A stretch of DNA of 64,000 nt from Flavobacteriales bacterium (GTDB taxonomy: Bacteria > Bacteroidota > Bacteroidia > Flavobacteriales_F > PHOS-HE28): assembly GCA_016715995.1 (NCBI GenBank), contig JADJXF010000011.1, forward strand, positions 62,001-126,000. Direction: 5' to 3'. Below are positions 19,192 to 28,141 of this stretch, in pieces. A program made the position numbers and the translations under genes. Each line of letters starts with the position of its first letter. Within the stretch, counting starts at the first letter, position 1. The notes under the pieces are model-generated. The model worked only from the letters and a program-made list of their open reading frames with translations. It had not been told where the DNA came from and did not search any database.

Positions 19192-19806
19192 CTAATTGAG
19201 CACATGAACAGGCGCATCGGGTCCGCAATTGCAAACCAGGTCGATCACGCTCATTCGGGGATGGAATCCGTGCCGGTCCGCGAAGACCTGTGCATAGGGT
19301 AGGGTGGGCGGAACTTCTGGCGGAAGCGGCTTCTTCGGGTGGAATGAGGTCCGCAGGTCCGCCATGCCCGCCGGGTCCTCCACGTAGTGCTCGGCGACCT
19401 CCACTCGGGTGGGCAGCCCGAGCCACCGCAGCCCAAGCTGCAATGTCGCCATGTTCAGGTCGATGAGCCGCTCGTGATGGGTCGTCATCACGGCTTCAAT
19501 CTCATCGATGTAATGGATGAGCCAGGGTGTCTTGCCGTAGGCGCTGCGGATGGCGTGAAGGTGCTGGGCGGGCCAGGATTCAGCATAGGACAATCGCACC
19601 TCGCGCATGGGCATCTTAAGACCATGACCGTGCTCCACTTGCGCGCTCAGCTGCTGCACGCCGTTCGGGCCGATGATGCTGGTGCGTGTGCGGTAGCTCT
19701 GCCGCACGTAGTGCTCGCCGATGTCGATGACGACCTTCGGATGCCTGGCGAGCATGCGGTAGTGCTCCACGCTGCCGAAGCAGAAGGAGCTGAGCAGGAG
19801 ATGCAC
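19192..19806 (-). CDS. WbqC-like family protein
   Basis: A 204-aa protein matching the WbqC family pattern: KVVIDIGEHYVRQSYRTRT (family: vvId..E.Y.kqtyRnR), then SIIGPNGVQQLSAQVEHG (iagaNG...L.vpV), and the C-terminal DLVCNCGPDA where the family has a conserved ID..fN.G segment. WbqC proteins occur in O-antigen loci and elsewhere, and their biochemical role is not firmly known. The ORF starts right at MHLLLSSFCFGS, which matches the family's first strand, so the start is likely correct. Confidence 0.8.
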   Translation of the reverse strand: MHLLLSSFCFGSVEHYRMLARHPKVVIDIGEHYVRQSYRTRTSIIGPNGVQQLSAQVEHGHGLKMPMREVRLSYAESWPAQHLHAIRSAYGKTPWLIHYIDEIEAVMTTHHERLIDLNMATLQLGLRWLGLPTRVEVAEHYVEDPAGMADLRTSFHPKKPLPPEVPPTLPYAQVFADRHGFHPRMSVIDLVCNCGPDAPVHVLN

Positions 19807-19831
19807 GCGGCGAAGTTCGCTTCCTTCGTGA

Positions 19832-19868
19832 ATGGCCGGGCCGCGACGCGAGGTCGCGGCCCGGCCAT
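19832..19868 (-). terminator. Strong 16-bp hairpin downstream of the propeller gene
   Basis: The arms ATGGCCGGGCCGCGAC (19832-19847) and its exact complement (19853-19868) close a 5-nt loop. It begins 11 nt past the stop at 19880 and precedes the WbqC-like gene. There is no U run, so it may also stabilise the 3' end of the mRNA. Confidence 0.65.
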
Positions 19869-19879
19869 CGGTCAGCTTG

Positions 19880-21529
19880 TTACCGGGTTGCCACTTTGGT
19901 CACGTTCTTCTTGTCGTACACGTACACGAAGTTTCCATCTGTGCTCATGCTGGTCACCGCCCCGGTCCGTGCCCTGAATTCCTTGTAGGTGCAATTGTCA
20001 AGGTCGAAGCATGCGATATCCGCCTTCGCCGTCTTCAGGATCATGCGGTCGCCTTCCACATCCTCAAGGTCCGACTTCTTGTACTTGCCCATTGATACGG
20101 GCTCGCCCGTGGTCATGTTGAACGTGCTCACTCCTTTATCACCGATCACGACGATCAAATCCTTGTAGGTCATGATCTGATCGGCATTGCCGACACCGCC
20201 CTTGGCCACAGGCACCACGAATTTCTCTGCTCCGTTGCTCGCGTCCATGCTGTAGAGCTCCTTACCGCTGCACACCACGAACTGGTCGCCGATAACCACC
20301 GCATTGGTGATGCCTTTGCGGAATCGCTCGCTGTCCCAGATGATGCTGCCGTCGGCGGCGCTGAAAGCCTGGATTCCATTCGGCTTCACGTTGGGATGCC
20401 AGATGCGCCACTCCTCGGTGATCGTCCATCCGCCCTTGCCATCGGATTCACGCTTATAGATGTACGCCTGGGCCTCCACGTTGCCGCCGATCTGGAGCAG
20501 TACGCGGTCGCCAACGACATACATGTTGGGAATGGCCCTTGCCTCCTTGATTTCCGGGCTGGTCCAGAGGAGTTTGCCGCTGTTGCGGTCGTACTTCTTC
20601 ACATACTGGCTCTTCTTGCTGCTCATGTCCAGCACATAAAGGTCGTCACCGACGATAACGGGGTCGGCCACGGCATGGTACACTCCGAACTTCTTCGAAC
20701 CGGCTGGCGCGCCCACGATCTTGTCCGGCGTGAAGTCGAAGGCAGCGCTGTAGAGGTTGGCTCCGGTGTTCAGGTCGTACACCTGCATGCCGTTCATGCG
20801 GAGGAAGACCTTGTCGCCCATCACATTCAGGTCGTAGAGGAAGGTCTTGCTGATGACCTTGCGCTCGGCACGGCCGATGTAGGTGTTCTCCCACAGGATG
20901 TTCCCGTTCGTCAGGTCGATTTTCACGATCTGGTTCTTGAAACCGGAGAATATCGCTGCCAGTCCGCCGGGCATGAAATTGACCATGACCAGCTTGCCGT
21001 CCGATGTCTTCATGTACTTGCCTACCGCTCCTTTGAATTTGTCTGTTCTCCATACCTCTTCTCCGGTCTTCGCCTTCACGAACACCAGCGACTCCTTCAG
21101 CGCGATGGCGAACGCGTCCTGTTCTGGTACATAAACGATGCTCTCATCGAACACGTTCTGGTACTTGTCGGTGCCCCATAGCATCTTGCCGGTAGCGATA
21201 TCCAGCACGGCGATCTGGTCCTTGCCCATCTTGCGGTCGAACAGGAAGAGCGCGTCACTCTCCCAGAAAGGAGTCAGTTCATCCACCTTGTTGAGCTTCG
21301 GGGTGAGGTCCTTGTACCGACCGGTCCACTTGGTAGCGCCGGTCTTGTTGTCGAATACGGTGACCTCCTTATCGTCGGCCGCGTAGCTGTAGCCGCGTTC
21401 CTCGGCGCCGGTTCCCGTATAGTCGAAGCGATGGCCCAGCTTGGTTTCCCATAAAGTGGTCATCTCTTCCTGGGCATGCAGGCCAGCTGAGGTCATCAGC
21501 AGTGCGATTGTCACGATGGGCTTTTTCAT
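19880..21529 (-). CDS. Exported PQQ-like beta-propeller protein
   Basis: A 549-aa protein with signal peptide MKKPIVTIALLMTSAGLHAQ. Propeller blades follow with the PQQ-repeat pattern: VFDNKTGATKWTG, VLDIATGKMLWGT, KIDLTNGNILWEN, KYDRNSGKLLWTS and SMDASNGAEKFVV. No dehydrogenase cofactor ligands or heme motif are visible, so an enzymatic role is not supported. Location is periplasm or outer membrane. It is followed by a strong hairpin. Codon usage shows more Lys and Asp than the neighbours, as expected for a soluble exported protein. Confidence 0.8.
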   Translation of the reverse strand: MKKPIVTIALLMTSAGLHAQEEMTTLWETKLGHRFDYTGTGAEERGYSYAADDKEVTVFDNKTGATKWTGRYKDLTPKLNKVDELTPFWESDALFLFDRKMGKDQIAVLDIATGKMLWGTDKYQNVFDESIVYVPEQDAFAIALKESLVFVKAKTGEEVWRTDKFKGAVGKYMKTSDGKLVMVNFMPGGLAAIFSGFKNQIVKIDLTNGNILWENTYIGRAERKVISKTFLYDLNVMGDKVFLRMNGMQVYDLNTGANLYSAAFDFTPDKIVGAPAGSKKFGVYHAVADPVIVGDDLYVLDMSSKKSQYVKKYDRNSGKLLWTSPEIKEARAIPNMYVVGDRVLLQIGGNVEAQAYIYKRESDGKGGWTITEEWRIWHPNVKPNGIQAFSAADGSIIWDSERFRKGITNAVVIGDQFVVCSGKELYSMDASNGAEKFVVPVAKGGVGNADQIMTYKDLIVVIGDKGVSTFNMTTGEPVSMGKYKKSDLEDVEGDRMILKTAKADIACFDLDNCTYKEFRARTGAVTSMSTDGNFVYVYDKKNVTKVATR

Positions 21530-21562
21530 GGGCTTTGCTTGGATTGGTTTGGGTATTCGGGG

Positions 21563-21938
21563 TCATCGCCGGATGGCATCCAGGTCGAATGAGTGCTCAA
21601 GGCGATACTGCTTTCCCTTGGGCATCTTGAATGGCAGGCTGATCCGGTACACGAGGTCTTTGAATCGGTTCTGGGACCGGATGTCGTGGCCTTCGGCGCT
21701 CGACGAAGACGCTGCTCACGTCCCCATGGTCGCGGATGCTCACCTGAAGGACATACCGACCGATGAGGTCCTCCGCCAGCACCGTGGCATGCAGTTCCGC
21801 GCCAGGCTGCAGAGCCGCATCGAAGGCTTGGGCCGCGCGCGCCAGGATGGCCTCCTTGTCGACGATGAGTTCCTTCCGCTGAGCGGCAGCGCTAAGGCTG
21901 GTCAGCACCAGCAATCCGATGGTAGTTGCCCGCATCAT
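21563..21938 (-). pseudogene. Small exported protein, frameshifted
   Basis: The ATG at 21938 overlaps the stop of the upstream propeller gene (ATGA). It opens MMRATTIGLLVLTSLSAAAQ, a signal peptide. The frame reads to DVSSVFVER near 21699. There one extra base is needed to continue AEGHDIRSQNRFKDLVYRIS and end LEHSFDLDAIRR at 21563. The second frame reads as sensible protein (KMPKGKQYRLEHSFDL), and the total length is one base over a multiple of three. The repaired product would be ~124 aa. The family is not recognised. It is either an inactivated gene or a consensus error. Confidence 0.6.
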
Positions 21939-23104
21939 GGCGCGTAGGTCCATTCAATCAGCCGGTTGCCACTCGTCAGGAGCATGCGCCTATTGTCCGG
22001 AAGGAAGCAGAAACTCAGCCTCCCATCGCCGCTGGCGAATTCACCCTTGTCCAGGTTCTCCCAAAGGCGCCAAGCGACGACGAACCGGTTCACCATCCGA
22101 CCAGTGGCGCGCTCATAGAGATGCACCTCCTGGTATTTGCCGCCGCTGCTACCGATCGCGAAGAGCCTCCCATCCGGATTTGCGCGGAAGTCGGGCTCAT
22201 ACGCCGCAAGCGACGGGAATGAGGTGCGCCGCATTGCACCAGTGGCGGCATCGGAGACTTCCACATAGCTCTGGTTGATGTTTGGATTGCCGCCTTTGCG
22301 CGTGTGCGGCTTGGCGTGGATCCATAGGTCCTGCTGGTCCGCGCTGTACTCCAGCCGGAACACCTTGTCGAAGAGTTCTGGAAGGGTGAAAAGCGGCTTC
22401 CGGGTCGCCATGTCATAGACGATCACGATCTGGCCCTGCTTCATGCCGGCCTTGATGGCGTCCTTGTCATTGCGCAACGCAGGAATGGCCTCCAGTTCCG
22501 TCTTCATGGGCCGATGCGCCACGGCAAAACGGCTGCCATCGGGGGATACGGCCACGGCATTGCCTGTCCGCTGGATGGTCCGCTCGTTGTCCTTGTTACC
22601 AGAAGCAAGGTCCACGAAGTGGATTCCGTCGTTGTCAAGCGTCACCACGGTCAATTCATCGGGTGTCAGTGAAGCAGCGAAGAGGTCTTCGAATACGCGG
22701 ACCGCAGCACCGGAAGCCGCATCGACCACTTCGTACTTGATGGGTCGGTCTTTGTTCGGCGCGAAGTCCAGGTAAAACAGTTGTTGCAGGACCAAGTACT
22801 TCCCGCCAAGGCTGTATCGCGCTCGCGATCCTGCGTACCAGTTGCCCACATCGATTTCACGCGTTGACTCCGGCTGGTCTGGTGGGAAGAACCGCAACGG
22901 GAAACCCTGCGTGGCTGTAGCGGCTATCATGCTGCCATCCGGGGTGATATCCAACCAACTGATGAGATAGCCCGACGCCGTCTGTTGCCCGCCCAGCCGG
23001 ATCACCTTGTACACCTGACCGTCATCCTGGGCATAGGTGCTTGTGTCCATGGCAAGGAAGCCAACGAACAGCGTGGAGGCGGAAATCACAAGCTTCCGTT
23101 TCAT
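21935..23104 (-). CDS. Exported WD40/YVTN-like beta-propeller protein
   Basis: The start at 23104 gives the signal peptide MKRKLVISASTLFVGFLAMD, cleaved near TYAQ. The 389-aa product has loose propeller repeats: LDITPDGSMIAATAT, AVSPDGSRFAVAHRP, YEPDFRANPDGRLFAIGSSG and GDGRLSFCFLPDNRRMLLTSG. The xSPDGxxxA pattern points to WD40 or TolB-like blades. No enzyme motif is seen. The stop overlaps the start of the small frameshifted gene, so the two are co-transcribed. Confidence 0.75.
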   Translation of the reverse strand: MKRKLVISASTLFVGFLAMDTSTYAQDDGQVYKVIRLGGQQTASGYLISWLDITPDGSMIAATATQGFPLRFFPPDQPESTREIDVGNWYAGSRARYSLGGKYLVLQQLFYLDFAPNKDRPIKYEVVDAASGAAVRVFEDLFAASLTPDELTVVTLDNDGIHFVDLASGNKDNERTIQRTGNAVAVSPDGSRFAVAHRPMKTELEAIPALRNDKDAIKAGMKQGQIVIVYDMATRKPLFTLPELFDKVFRLEYSADQQDLWIHAKPHTRKGGNPNINQSYVEVSDAATGAMRRTSFPSLAAYEPDFRANPDGRLFAIGSSGGKYQEVHLYERATGRMVNRFVVAWRLWENLDKGEFASGDGRLSFCFLPDNRRMLLTSGNRLIEWTYAP

Positions 23105-23127
23105 GCAGAATGATTCGAAAAGCGAAT

Positions 23128-23135
23128 CAAATATG
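23128..23135 (-). promoter_or_regulatory. Candidate -7 box CATATTTG for the 21935-23104 gene
   Basis: The minus strand reads CATATTTG, one base off TAnnTTTG. A TTG is 20 nt upstream (23156-23158) and the box is ~24 nt before the ATG at 23104. Confidence 0.4.
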
Positions 23136-23190
23136 CCGGGTTCCATCGAACAAGGCAAGGCATTCCTGAATCAATCTGTGCAATGTCGCC

Positions 23191-24540
23191 TCACTTCCCG
23201 ATGCAGAATCTGCCGAAGATGCTTCCCAACAGGTCATCGGGCGTGATGCGCCCGGTGATCTCCCCTAGGTGGTGCTGCGCGCGCCGCAGGTCCACCGCCA
23301 GCAGCTCGCCGCTGATGCCCTGCGCGATGGCACGGCGCGCATCCAAAAGTGCTGCGCGGGCTCTGGTGAGAGCGTCCACATGACGGGCGTTGATCACCAC
23401 CACATCGCCATGTCCGGCGTGCAAGGCGTTCACATGGTCGAGGAAGCGCTGCCGTAGCGAATCAAGCCCCTGACCGTGCTTCGCGCTGATGCTGAGCGTG
23501 CCGTTCGATGGTATGGGGGAGAGGTCCGCTTTGTTCAGCACAGGGATGATGGCAGGGCCGTCGCCGACGCGCTCACGCAGCATACGGGCCTCCAGCGCGA
23601 AGGCCTGCTCGTTCATCACGCTGGCATCGCCGAGCAGCACCACGAGGCTGGCTTCCCTCGCTTTCCGGTAGCTGCGCTCGATGCCGAGCTTCTCCACGGT
23701 GTCCTCGGTCTTTCGGATGCCCGCCGTGTCGATGAAGCGGAAGAGCACGCCGCCGATGGTGATGGCCTCCTCCACGGTGTCGCGCGTGGTGCCTGGGATC
23801 TCGCTCACGATGGCGCGGTCCTCCTGCAGCAGCGCATTGAGCAGTGTGCTCTTGCCGCTGTTGGGCGCACCGATGATGGCCACTGGCACGCCCTGCTTCA
23901 CGGCATTGCCGTATCGGAAGCTGTCGGTCAGTTGCGTGCAGACATCCGTGATGCGGTCGATGAGGGCGATCAGCTCCGGGCGCTTGGCGAAGACCACGTC
24001 CTCCTCACCGAAGTCGAGCTCCAGTTCGATCAGCGCAGCGAAATCGATGAGCTGTTGCCGCAGGTTCTCGATGCGCTCACTGAAGGTGCCTTTGAGCTGT
24101 TGCAGGGCCAACCGATGCTGCGCCGCGCTCTGGCTGGCGATCATGTCGGCCACGGCTTCGGCCTGGCTCAGGTCGAGCTTGCGGTTGAGGAATGCGCGCT
24201 GCGTGAACTCGCCGGGCAGGGCCATGCGCGCGCCGGCGGCCAGCAGCGCCTGCAGCAGGCGTTGCTGCACGTAAGTGGAGCCGTGAACGCTGATCTCCAC
24301 CACGTCCTCGCCGGTATAGCTGCGCGGGCCCTGGAAGCAGGTGACCAGACCCTCATCCACGTCGCCCTCTTCATCTCTCAGCGCCGCCAAGCAGGACTTG
24401 CGCTCCTCCATGGGCTCTGGAATGGATGGGGCGAGGCGTCGGGCGATGGCGAGCGCGTCCGGCCCGCTGAGCCGCAGCACGGCAATGGCACCGGTTCCGG
24501 GTGCTGTGGCAATGGCGGCGATGGTGTCGGATGGATGCAT
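23191..24540 (-). CDS. mnmE: tRNA modification GTPase MnmE
   Basis: A 449-aa protein (usual length ~450). With MnmG it installs the aminomethyl or carboxymethylaminomethyl group on wobble U34 of tRNAs. The N-terminal tetrahydrofolate-binding domain starts DTIAAIATAPGTGAIAVLRL, with SYTGEDVVEISVHGS and LPGEFTQRAFLNRKLDLSQA. The GTPase domain has the P-loop GAPNSGKST, G2 GTTRD, G3 DTAGIR and G4 NKAD. The C-terminus is the canonical FCIGK with the essential Cys. The start at 24540 matches the family N-terminus; the longer in-frame extension overlaps the divergent NADH dehydrogenase gene and is rejected. Confidence 0.97.
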   Translation of the reverse strand: MHPSDTIAAIATAPGTGAIAVLRLSGPDALAIARRLAPSIPEPMEERKSCLAALRDEEGDVDEGLVTCFQGPRSYTGEDVVEISVHGSTYVQQRLLQALLAAGARMALPGEFTQRAFLNRKLDLSQAEAVADMIASQSAAQHRLALQQLKGTFSERIENLRQQLIDFAALIELELDFGEEDVVFAKRPELIALIDRITDVCTQLTDSFRYGNAVKQGVPVAIIGAPNSGKSTLLNALLQEDRAIVSEIPGTTRDTVEEAITIGGVLFRFIDTAGIRKTEDTVEKLGIERSYRKAREASLVVLLGDASVMNEQAFALEARMLRERVGDGPAIIPVLNKADLSPIPSNGTLSISAKHGQGLDSLRQRFLDHVNALHAGHGDVVVINARHVDALTRARAALLDARRAIAQGISGELLAVDLRRAQHHLGEITGRITPDDLLGSIFGRFCIGK

Positions 24541-24573
24541 CAGCGGGCGGCAAATGTCCGGATCTTTGGACCC

Positions 24574-25899
24574 ATGCACAGCGCCGTCAAGCACCAATAC
24601 GACAACCTGCCGTTTCCCACGGTGATCGTGGTCGGCGGTGGCTTCGCCGGGTTGGAGGTGGTGCAGCGGCTGGCCGGCAAGCCTTACAAGGTGCTGCTGC
24701 TCGACAAGCAGAACCACCATTGCTTCCAGCCGCTGCTGTACCAGGTCGCCACGGCCAGCCTCGGCGCCGACAGCATCGGGCATCCCTTCCGGCGCACCGT
24801 GGGCCCCATGCCCAACGTGGCCTTCCGCATGGCAGAGGTGCTGCGTGTGGTGTCGGAGGAAAAGCGCCTCGAGACGAACGTCGGCGATTTCCGCTACGAC
24901 ATCCTCATACTCGCATTGGGCAGCACCACCAACTTCTTCGGCAACCGTCAGATGGCTGAAGTGGCCATGCAGCTAAAGAGCATCAGCCAGGCGCTCGACA
25001 TCCGCAGCGACTTCCTGCAGGATTTTGAGCGAGCCATGGTGCTGGACGACGAAGCGGAGCGTCGGCGTTGCCTCAACTTCGTGATCGTAGGTGCCGGGCC
25101 CACCGGCGTTGAACTGGCCGGCGCGCTCGCGGAGATCCGGCGCACCGTGCTCCATCACGAATACAGGGAGTTGGAGAGCAGCCTCATGCGCATCGTGCTC
25201 ATCGACAGCAACGATCGCGTGCTGAAGAACTTCAGTCCGGCTTCGAGCGCCAACGCACTGAGCTATTTGCGCGCGCTGGGCGTGGAGGTGCTGCTGAACC
25301 AGCGCGTCACGGGCGGTGACGAGGAGCACATCCTGCTAGGCGATGGCAGCGCATTGGAAACGAACACCGTGATTTGGGCCGCTGGGGTGAAGGGTGTGCT
25401 CGTTCCTGGACTCGAACCCGGGCTGCATGAGCGCGCCAATCGATACATCGTGGATCGCACGCTTGCGCTGCAAGGATTCTCAGACATCTACATATTGGGC
25501 GATATCGCGCTGATGCAGGAATCGGCTTGGCCGAACGGTCATCCGCAGGGGGCGCAGGCGGCCATGCAGCATGGGCGCCATGTAGCGCGCAACCTCATCC
25601 GCCGCGCGGAAGAGAAGGATCCGCTGCACTTCACCTATCGGGACAAGGGCAGTATGGCGGTGATCGGTCGCCGGCGTGCGGTGGTCGACCTCGGCAAGCG
25701 GAGTTTCGGCGGCACGGTCGCGTGGCTGTTGTGGATGTTCGTTCACGTCGCGCAGCTGGTCAGCTTCCGCAACCGCATGATGGTGCTGGTGAACTGGGGT
25801 TGGAAGTACCTCAGTTGGAAGAACACCATCCGCCTCATCGTGCGCCCCTACATGCGCAAGGGCACCCAGGTGTCGCGGCCCTTCGTGGCGCACGAGTGA
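24574..25899 (+). CDS. ndh: Type II NADH:quinone oxidoreductase (NDH-2)
   Basis: A 441-aa FAD enzyme that passes electrons from NADH to quinone without pumping protons. The FAD-binding site is VIVVGGGFAGLEVVQRLAG, the NADH-binding site is FVIVGAGPTGVELAGALAE, and the quinone-site region FQPLLYQVATASL is near the N-terminus. DIYILGDIA is the second FAD contact. The C-terminal ~70 residues (TVAWLLWMFVHVAQLVSFRN) are hydrophobic or amphipathic and attach the enzyme to the inner membrane. The start at ATG 24574 fits the family. A much longer in-frame ORF upstream is antisense to mnmE and is rejected. The gap to mnmE is 33 bp. Confidence 0.95.
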   Translation: MHSAVKHQYDNLPFPTVIVVGGGFAGLEVVQRLAGKPYKVLLLDKQNHHCFQPLLYQVATASLGADSIGHPFRRTVGPMPNVAFRMAEVLRVVSEEKRLETNVGDFRYDILILALGSTTNFFGNRQMAEVAMQLKSISQALDIRSDFLQDFERAMVLDDEAERRRCLNFVIVGAGPTGVELAGALAEIRRTVLHHEYRELESSLMRIVLIDSNDRVLKNFSPASSANALSYLRALGVEVLLNQRVTGGDEEHILLGDGSALETNTVIWAAGVKGVLVPGLEPGLHERANRYIVDRTLALQGFSDIYILGDIALMQESAWPNGHPQGAQAAMQHGRHVARNLIRRAEEKDPLHFTYRDKGSMAVIGRRRAVVDLGKRSFGGTVAWLLWMFVHVAQLVSFRNRMMVLVNWGWKYLSWKNTIRLIVRPYMRKGTQVSRPFVAHE

Positions 25900-25944
25900 G
25901 GCGCCCTAGCGGATTCAGCGCTCTACTTTTCGCCCGCTTCCCGC

Positions 25945-27138
25945 ATGGACCGCCGCCTCGTCGTCCTCTTCATCACCATCTTCATCGACCTGGTGGGCTT
26001 CGGGATCTTCATCCCGGTGGTGCCATTCGTGGCGCGCGAACTGGGCGCCAGCGACGCTCTCGTGGGCGACACCTCCGTGGTCTTCTCCTTGCTCATGTAC
26101 GCCTTCGGTCCTTTCTGGGGCGCGGTGAGCGACCGGTTCGGAAGGCGGCCGGTGATCTTCGTCGCTGTGGCGATAAGCGCCGTGAGCTATCTGCTCTTCT
26201 CCTTCGCGGGCACCGTGTGGGTGCTCATGCTCTCACGCATGCTCACGGGCGTGGGCTCCGCCAACATTGCTGCCGCACAGGCCTACATCACGGACATCAC
26301 GCCGATGGAGCGGCGCGCGAAGTCGCTCGGCATGGTGGGCGCGGCATTCGGACTGGGTTTCATCTTCGGGCCGCCGCTGGGCGGATTGGTGTACGATGCC
26401 TTCGGCGCGCCGGCTGTGGGCTACATGGCCTTCGGCCTGTGCGTGATCAATCTTGCGGGCATCTGGTTCTTCCTGCCTGAATCGCATACCCAGCGCGATA
26501 CCAAGGCGCCGATCCGGTTCGCGCCGATTACGGCCACCATCAAGTCCCTTCGCGATGCCCGCTTCCGCGACATCTACCTTATCGGCTTCATCTACCTCAC
26601 CGCCTTCGCCATGATGCAGACGGCCGTACCGCTGCTGTGGAAGGACGATTACGGGCTCACAGAGGCGCAGGTGAGCTACATGTTCGCGGCCGTGGGGCTG
26701 GCCAGCGCCATCGTGCAGGGCGGGCTGCTGGGCTTCCTCACGCGTCGATTCTCTGAAGCGTTCCTCATCACGTGGGGCTGCGTGCTGGTGTCCATCGGAT
26801 TGGCAGGCACATGTCTGGTGCCGAAGGAACATTTCATACCGCTCTCCTTTGTTCCAATTGCCTTTTTGGCGCTCGGCAACGGCGTGCTCTGGCCGAGCCT
26901 GGCGACCATCCTCACGCGCCGGGCCATGCCCCAAGAGCAAGGGCAGGTGCTGGGCATGAATCAGAGCTTCGGGTCATTGGGTCGCATCGCAGGCCCGTTG
27001 ATGGCCGGACGTTTCTATCAGGTCTGGCACCTGCTGCCCTTCCTCGGGGGATCCGTGATCATGCTCGGGGCGCTGGTGTATGTCCGCGCCTTCCTCGCGG
27101 CCAATGCCCGTTCGGACAGTTCTGTTACGGGCGATTAG
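25945..27138 (+). CDS. MFS transporter, TetA/TCR-like drug:H+ antiporter family
   Basis: A 397-aa twelve-helix major facilitator protein. The loop 2-3 motif A is GAVSDRFGRRPV, the antiporter motif C is GAAFGLGFIFGPPLGG, and the N-terminus FITIFIDLVGFGIFIPVVP is typical of tetracycline-resistance-like exporters in DHA1. The second-half motif A-like loop is LGFLTRRFSEA. Substrate cannot be read from sequence; many chromosomal relatives do not confer tetracycline resistance. It starts 45 nt after ndh, with a -7-like TACTTTTC at 25924-25931. Confidence 0.88.
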   Translation: MDRRLVVLFITIFIDLVGFGIFIPVVPFVARELGASDALVGDTSVVFSLLMYAFGPFWGAVSDRFGRRPVIFVAVAISAVSYLLFSFAGTVWVLMLSRMLTGVGSANIAAAQAYITDITPMERRAKSLGMVGAAFGLGFIFGPPLGGLVYDAFGAPAVGYMAFGLCVINLAGIWFFLPESHTQRDTKAPIRFAPITATIKSLRDARFRDIYLIGFIYLTAFAMMQTAVPLLWKDDYGLTEAQVSYMFAAVGLASAIVQGGLLGFLTRRFSEAFLITWGCVLVSIGLAGTCLVPKEHFIPLSFVPIAFLALGNGVLWPSLATILTRRAMPQEQGQVLGMNQSFGSLGRIAGPLMAGRFYQVWHLLPFLGGSVIMLGALVYVRAFLAANARSDSSVTGD

Positions 27139-27143
27139 TTTCG
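27136..27143 (+). promoter_or_regulatory. Candidate -7 box TAGTTTCG upstream of sucD
   Basis: TAGTTTCG overlaps the stop codon of the MFS gene, one base off TAnnTTTG, 78 nt before the sucD ATG. It gives sucD its own promoter rather than read-through. Confidence 0.35.
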
Positions 27144-27173
27144 CGGCCCATGCAATCCAAAGCGGTCTAGGGC

Positions 27174-27214
27174 ATTCAACCCTCAACCAGCTCAACCCTC
27201 AACCGTCAACCGGC
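27174..27214 (+). repeat. One-sided array of caaccctcaa-type words before sucD
   Basis: The words caaccctcaacc and aaccgtcaacc recur across 41 nt and end 6 nt before the sucD ATG. A similar arm precedes the adaptor gene at 62185-62229. No complementary arm is found next to it, unlike the paired sites at 53027 and 59456. Confidence 0.55.
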
Positions 27215-27220
27215 ATTCAG

Positions 27221-28090
27221 ATGAGCGTACTCGTCAACAAGAAATCAAAGGTCATCGTGCAGGGCTTCACGGGCAGCGAGGGCACTTTCCACGCCTCCCA
27301 GATGCTCGAATACGGCACCAACGTGGTGGGCGGCGTCACGCCCGGCAAAGGCGGGCAGCAGCATCTGGACCGCCCCGTGTTCGAGACCGTGAGCGACGCG
27401 GTGAAGGCCACCGGCGCGGACGTGAGCATCATCTTCGTCCCGCCCGCTTTCGCCGCTGATGCGATTATGGAGGCCGCTGAAGCCGGCATCAAGGTCATCG
27501 TGTGCATCACCGAGGGCATCCCGGTGAAGGACATGGTTGTTGCTCGTGAGTACATCCGCGGCAAGGACTGCACGCTCATCGGTCCCAACTGCCCCGGCGT
27601 GATCACCGCCGATGAATGCAAGGTGGGCATCATGCCGGGCTTCGTGTTCAAGAAAGGCGGCGTGGGCATCGTCTCGAAGTCGGGCACGCTCACCTACGAA
27701 GCAGCGGATCAGGTGGTGAAGGCCGGGCTCGGCATCACCACGGCCATCGGCATAGGCGGCGACCCCATCATCGGCACCACCACCATGGAAGCGGTGAAGC
27801 TCTTCGCGAACGATCCCGAGACCAAGGCGATCGTCATGATCGGGGAGATCGGCGGCGCGCTGGAGATCGAGGCTGCCCATTGGATCAAGGCGAACTGCAA
27901 GAAGCCTGTCATCGGCTTCATCGCCGGGGAGACTGCTCCCGTTGGCCGCACCATGGGCCATGCGGGCGCCATCGTGAGCGGTGCCGATGAGAGCGCGGCA
28001 GCGAAGAAGGCCGTGATGCGCGAATGCGGCATCCACGTGGTGGACAGCCCCGCCACTATCGGCGCCAAGGTGAAGGAGGTGCTGGGATAG
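27221..28090 (+). CDS. sucD: Succinyl-CoA synthetase (succinate-CoA ligase), alpha subunit
   Basis: A 289-aa protein, family length. With SucC it interconverts succinyl-CoA and succinate with NTP formation in the TCA cycle. The N-terminal CoA-binding Rossmann part has VIVQGFTGSEGTFHASQM and GGVTPGKGGQQH. The ligase half has GPNCPGVI, and the active-site loop with the phosphorylated His is MGHAGAIVSG. The start at 27221 (MSVLVNKKSK) matches the family; the longer in-frame start contains the upstream word repeats and is rejected. No sucC is adjacent, which is common in Bacteroidota. Confidence 0.97.
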   Translation: MSVLVNKKSKVIVQGFTGSEGTFHASQMLEYGTNVVGGVTPGKGGQQHLDRPVFETVSDAVKATGADVSIIFVPPAFAADAIMEAAEAGIKVIVCITEGIPVKDMVVAREYIRGKDCTLIGPNCPGVITADECKVGIMPGFVFKKGGVGIVSKSGTLTYEAADQVVKAGLGITTAIGIGGDPIIGTTTMEAVKLFANDPETKAIVMIGEIGGALEIEAAHWIKANCKKPVIGFIAGETAPVGRTMGHAGAIVSGADESAAAKKAVMRECGIHVVDSPATIGAKVKEVLG

Positions 28091-28141
28091 GGCGCTTCCG
28101 GCTTCCTTTGCGGCGCCTAGCAAGTGGCATGGCGCAACCGC

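Noticed and set aside
23476..25899. An 807-residue plus-strand ORF
   Set aside because: The first ~366 residues are antisense to mnmE. The NDH-2 protein begins at 24574 with a proper FAD-binding start.
25945..27138. Tetracycline resistance gene
   Set aside because: Only the general TetA-like exporter family is supported. Chromosomal members often have other substrates.
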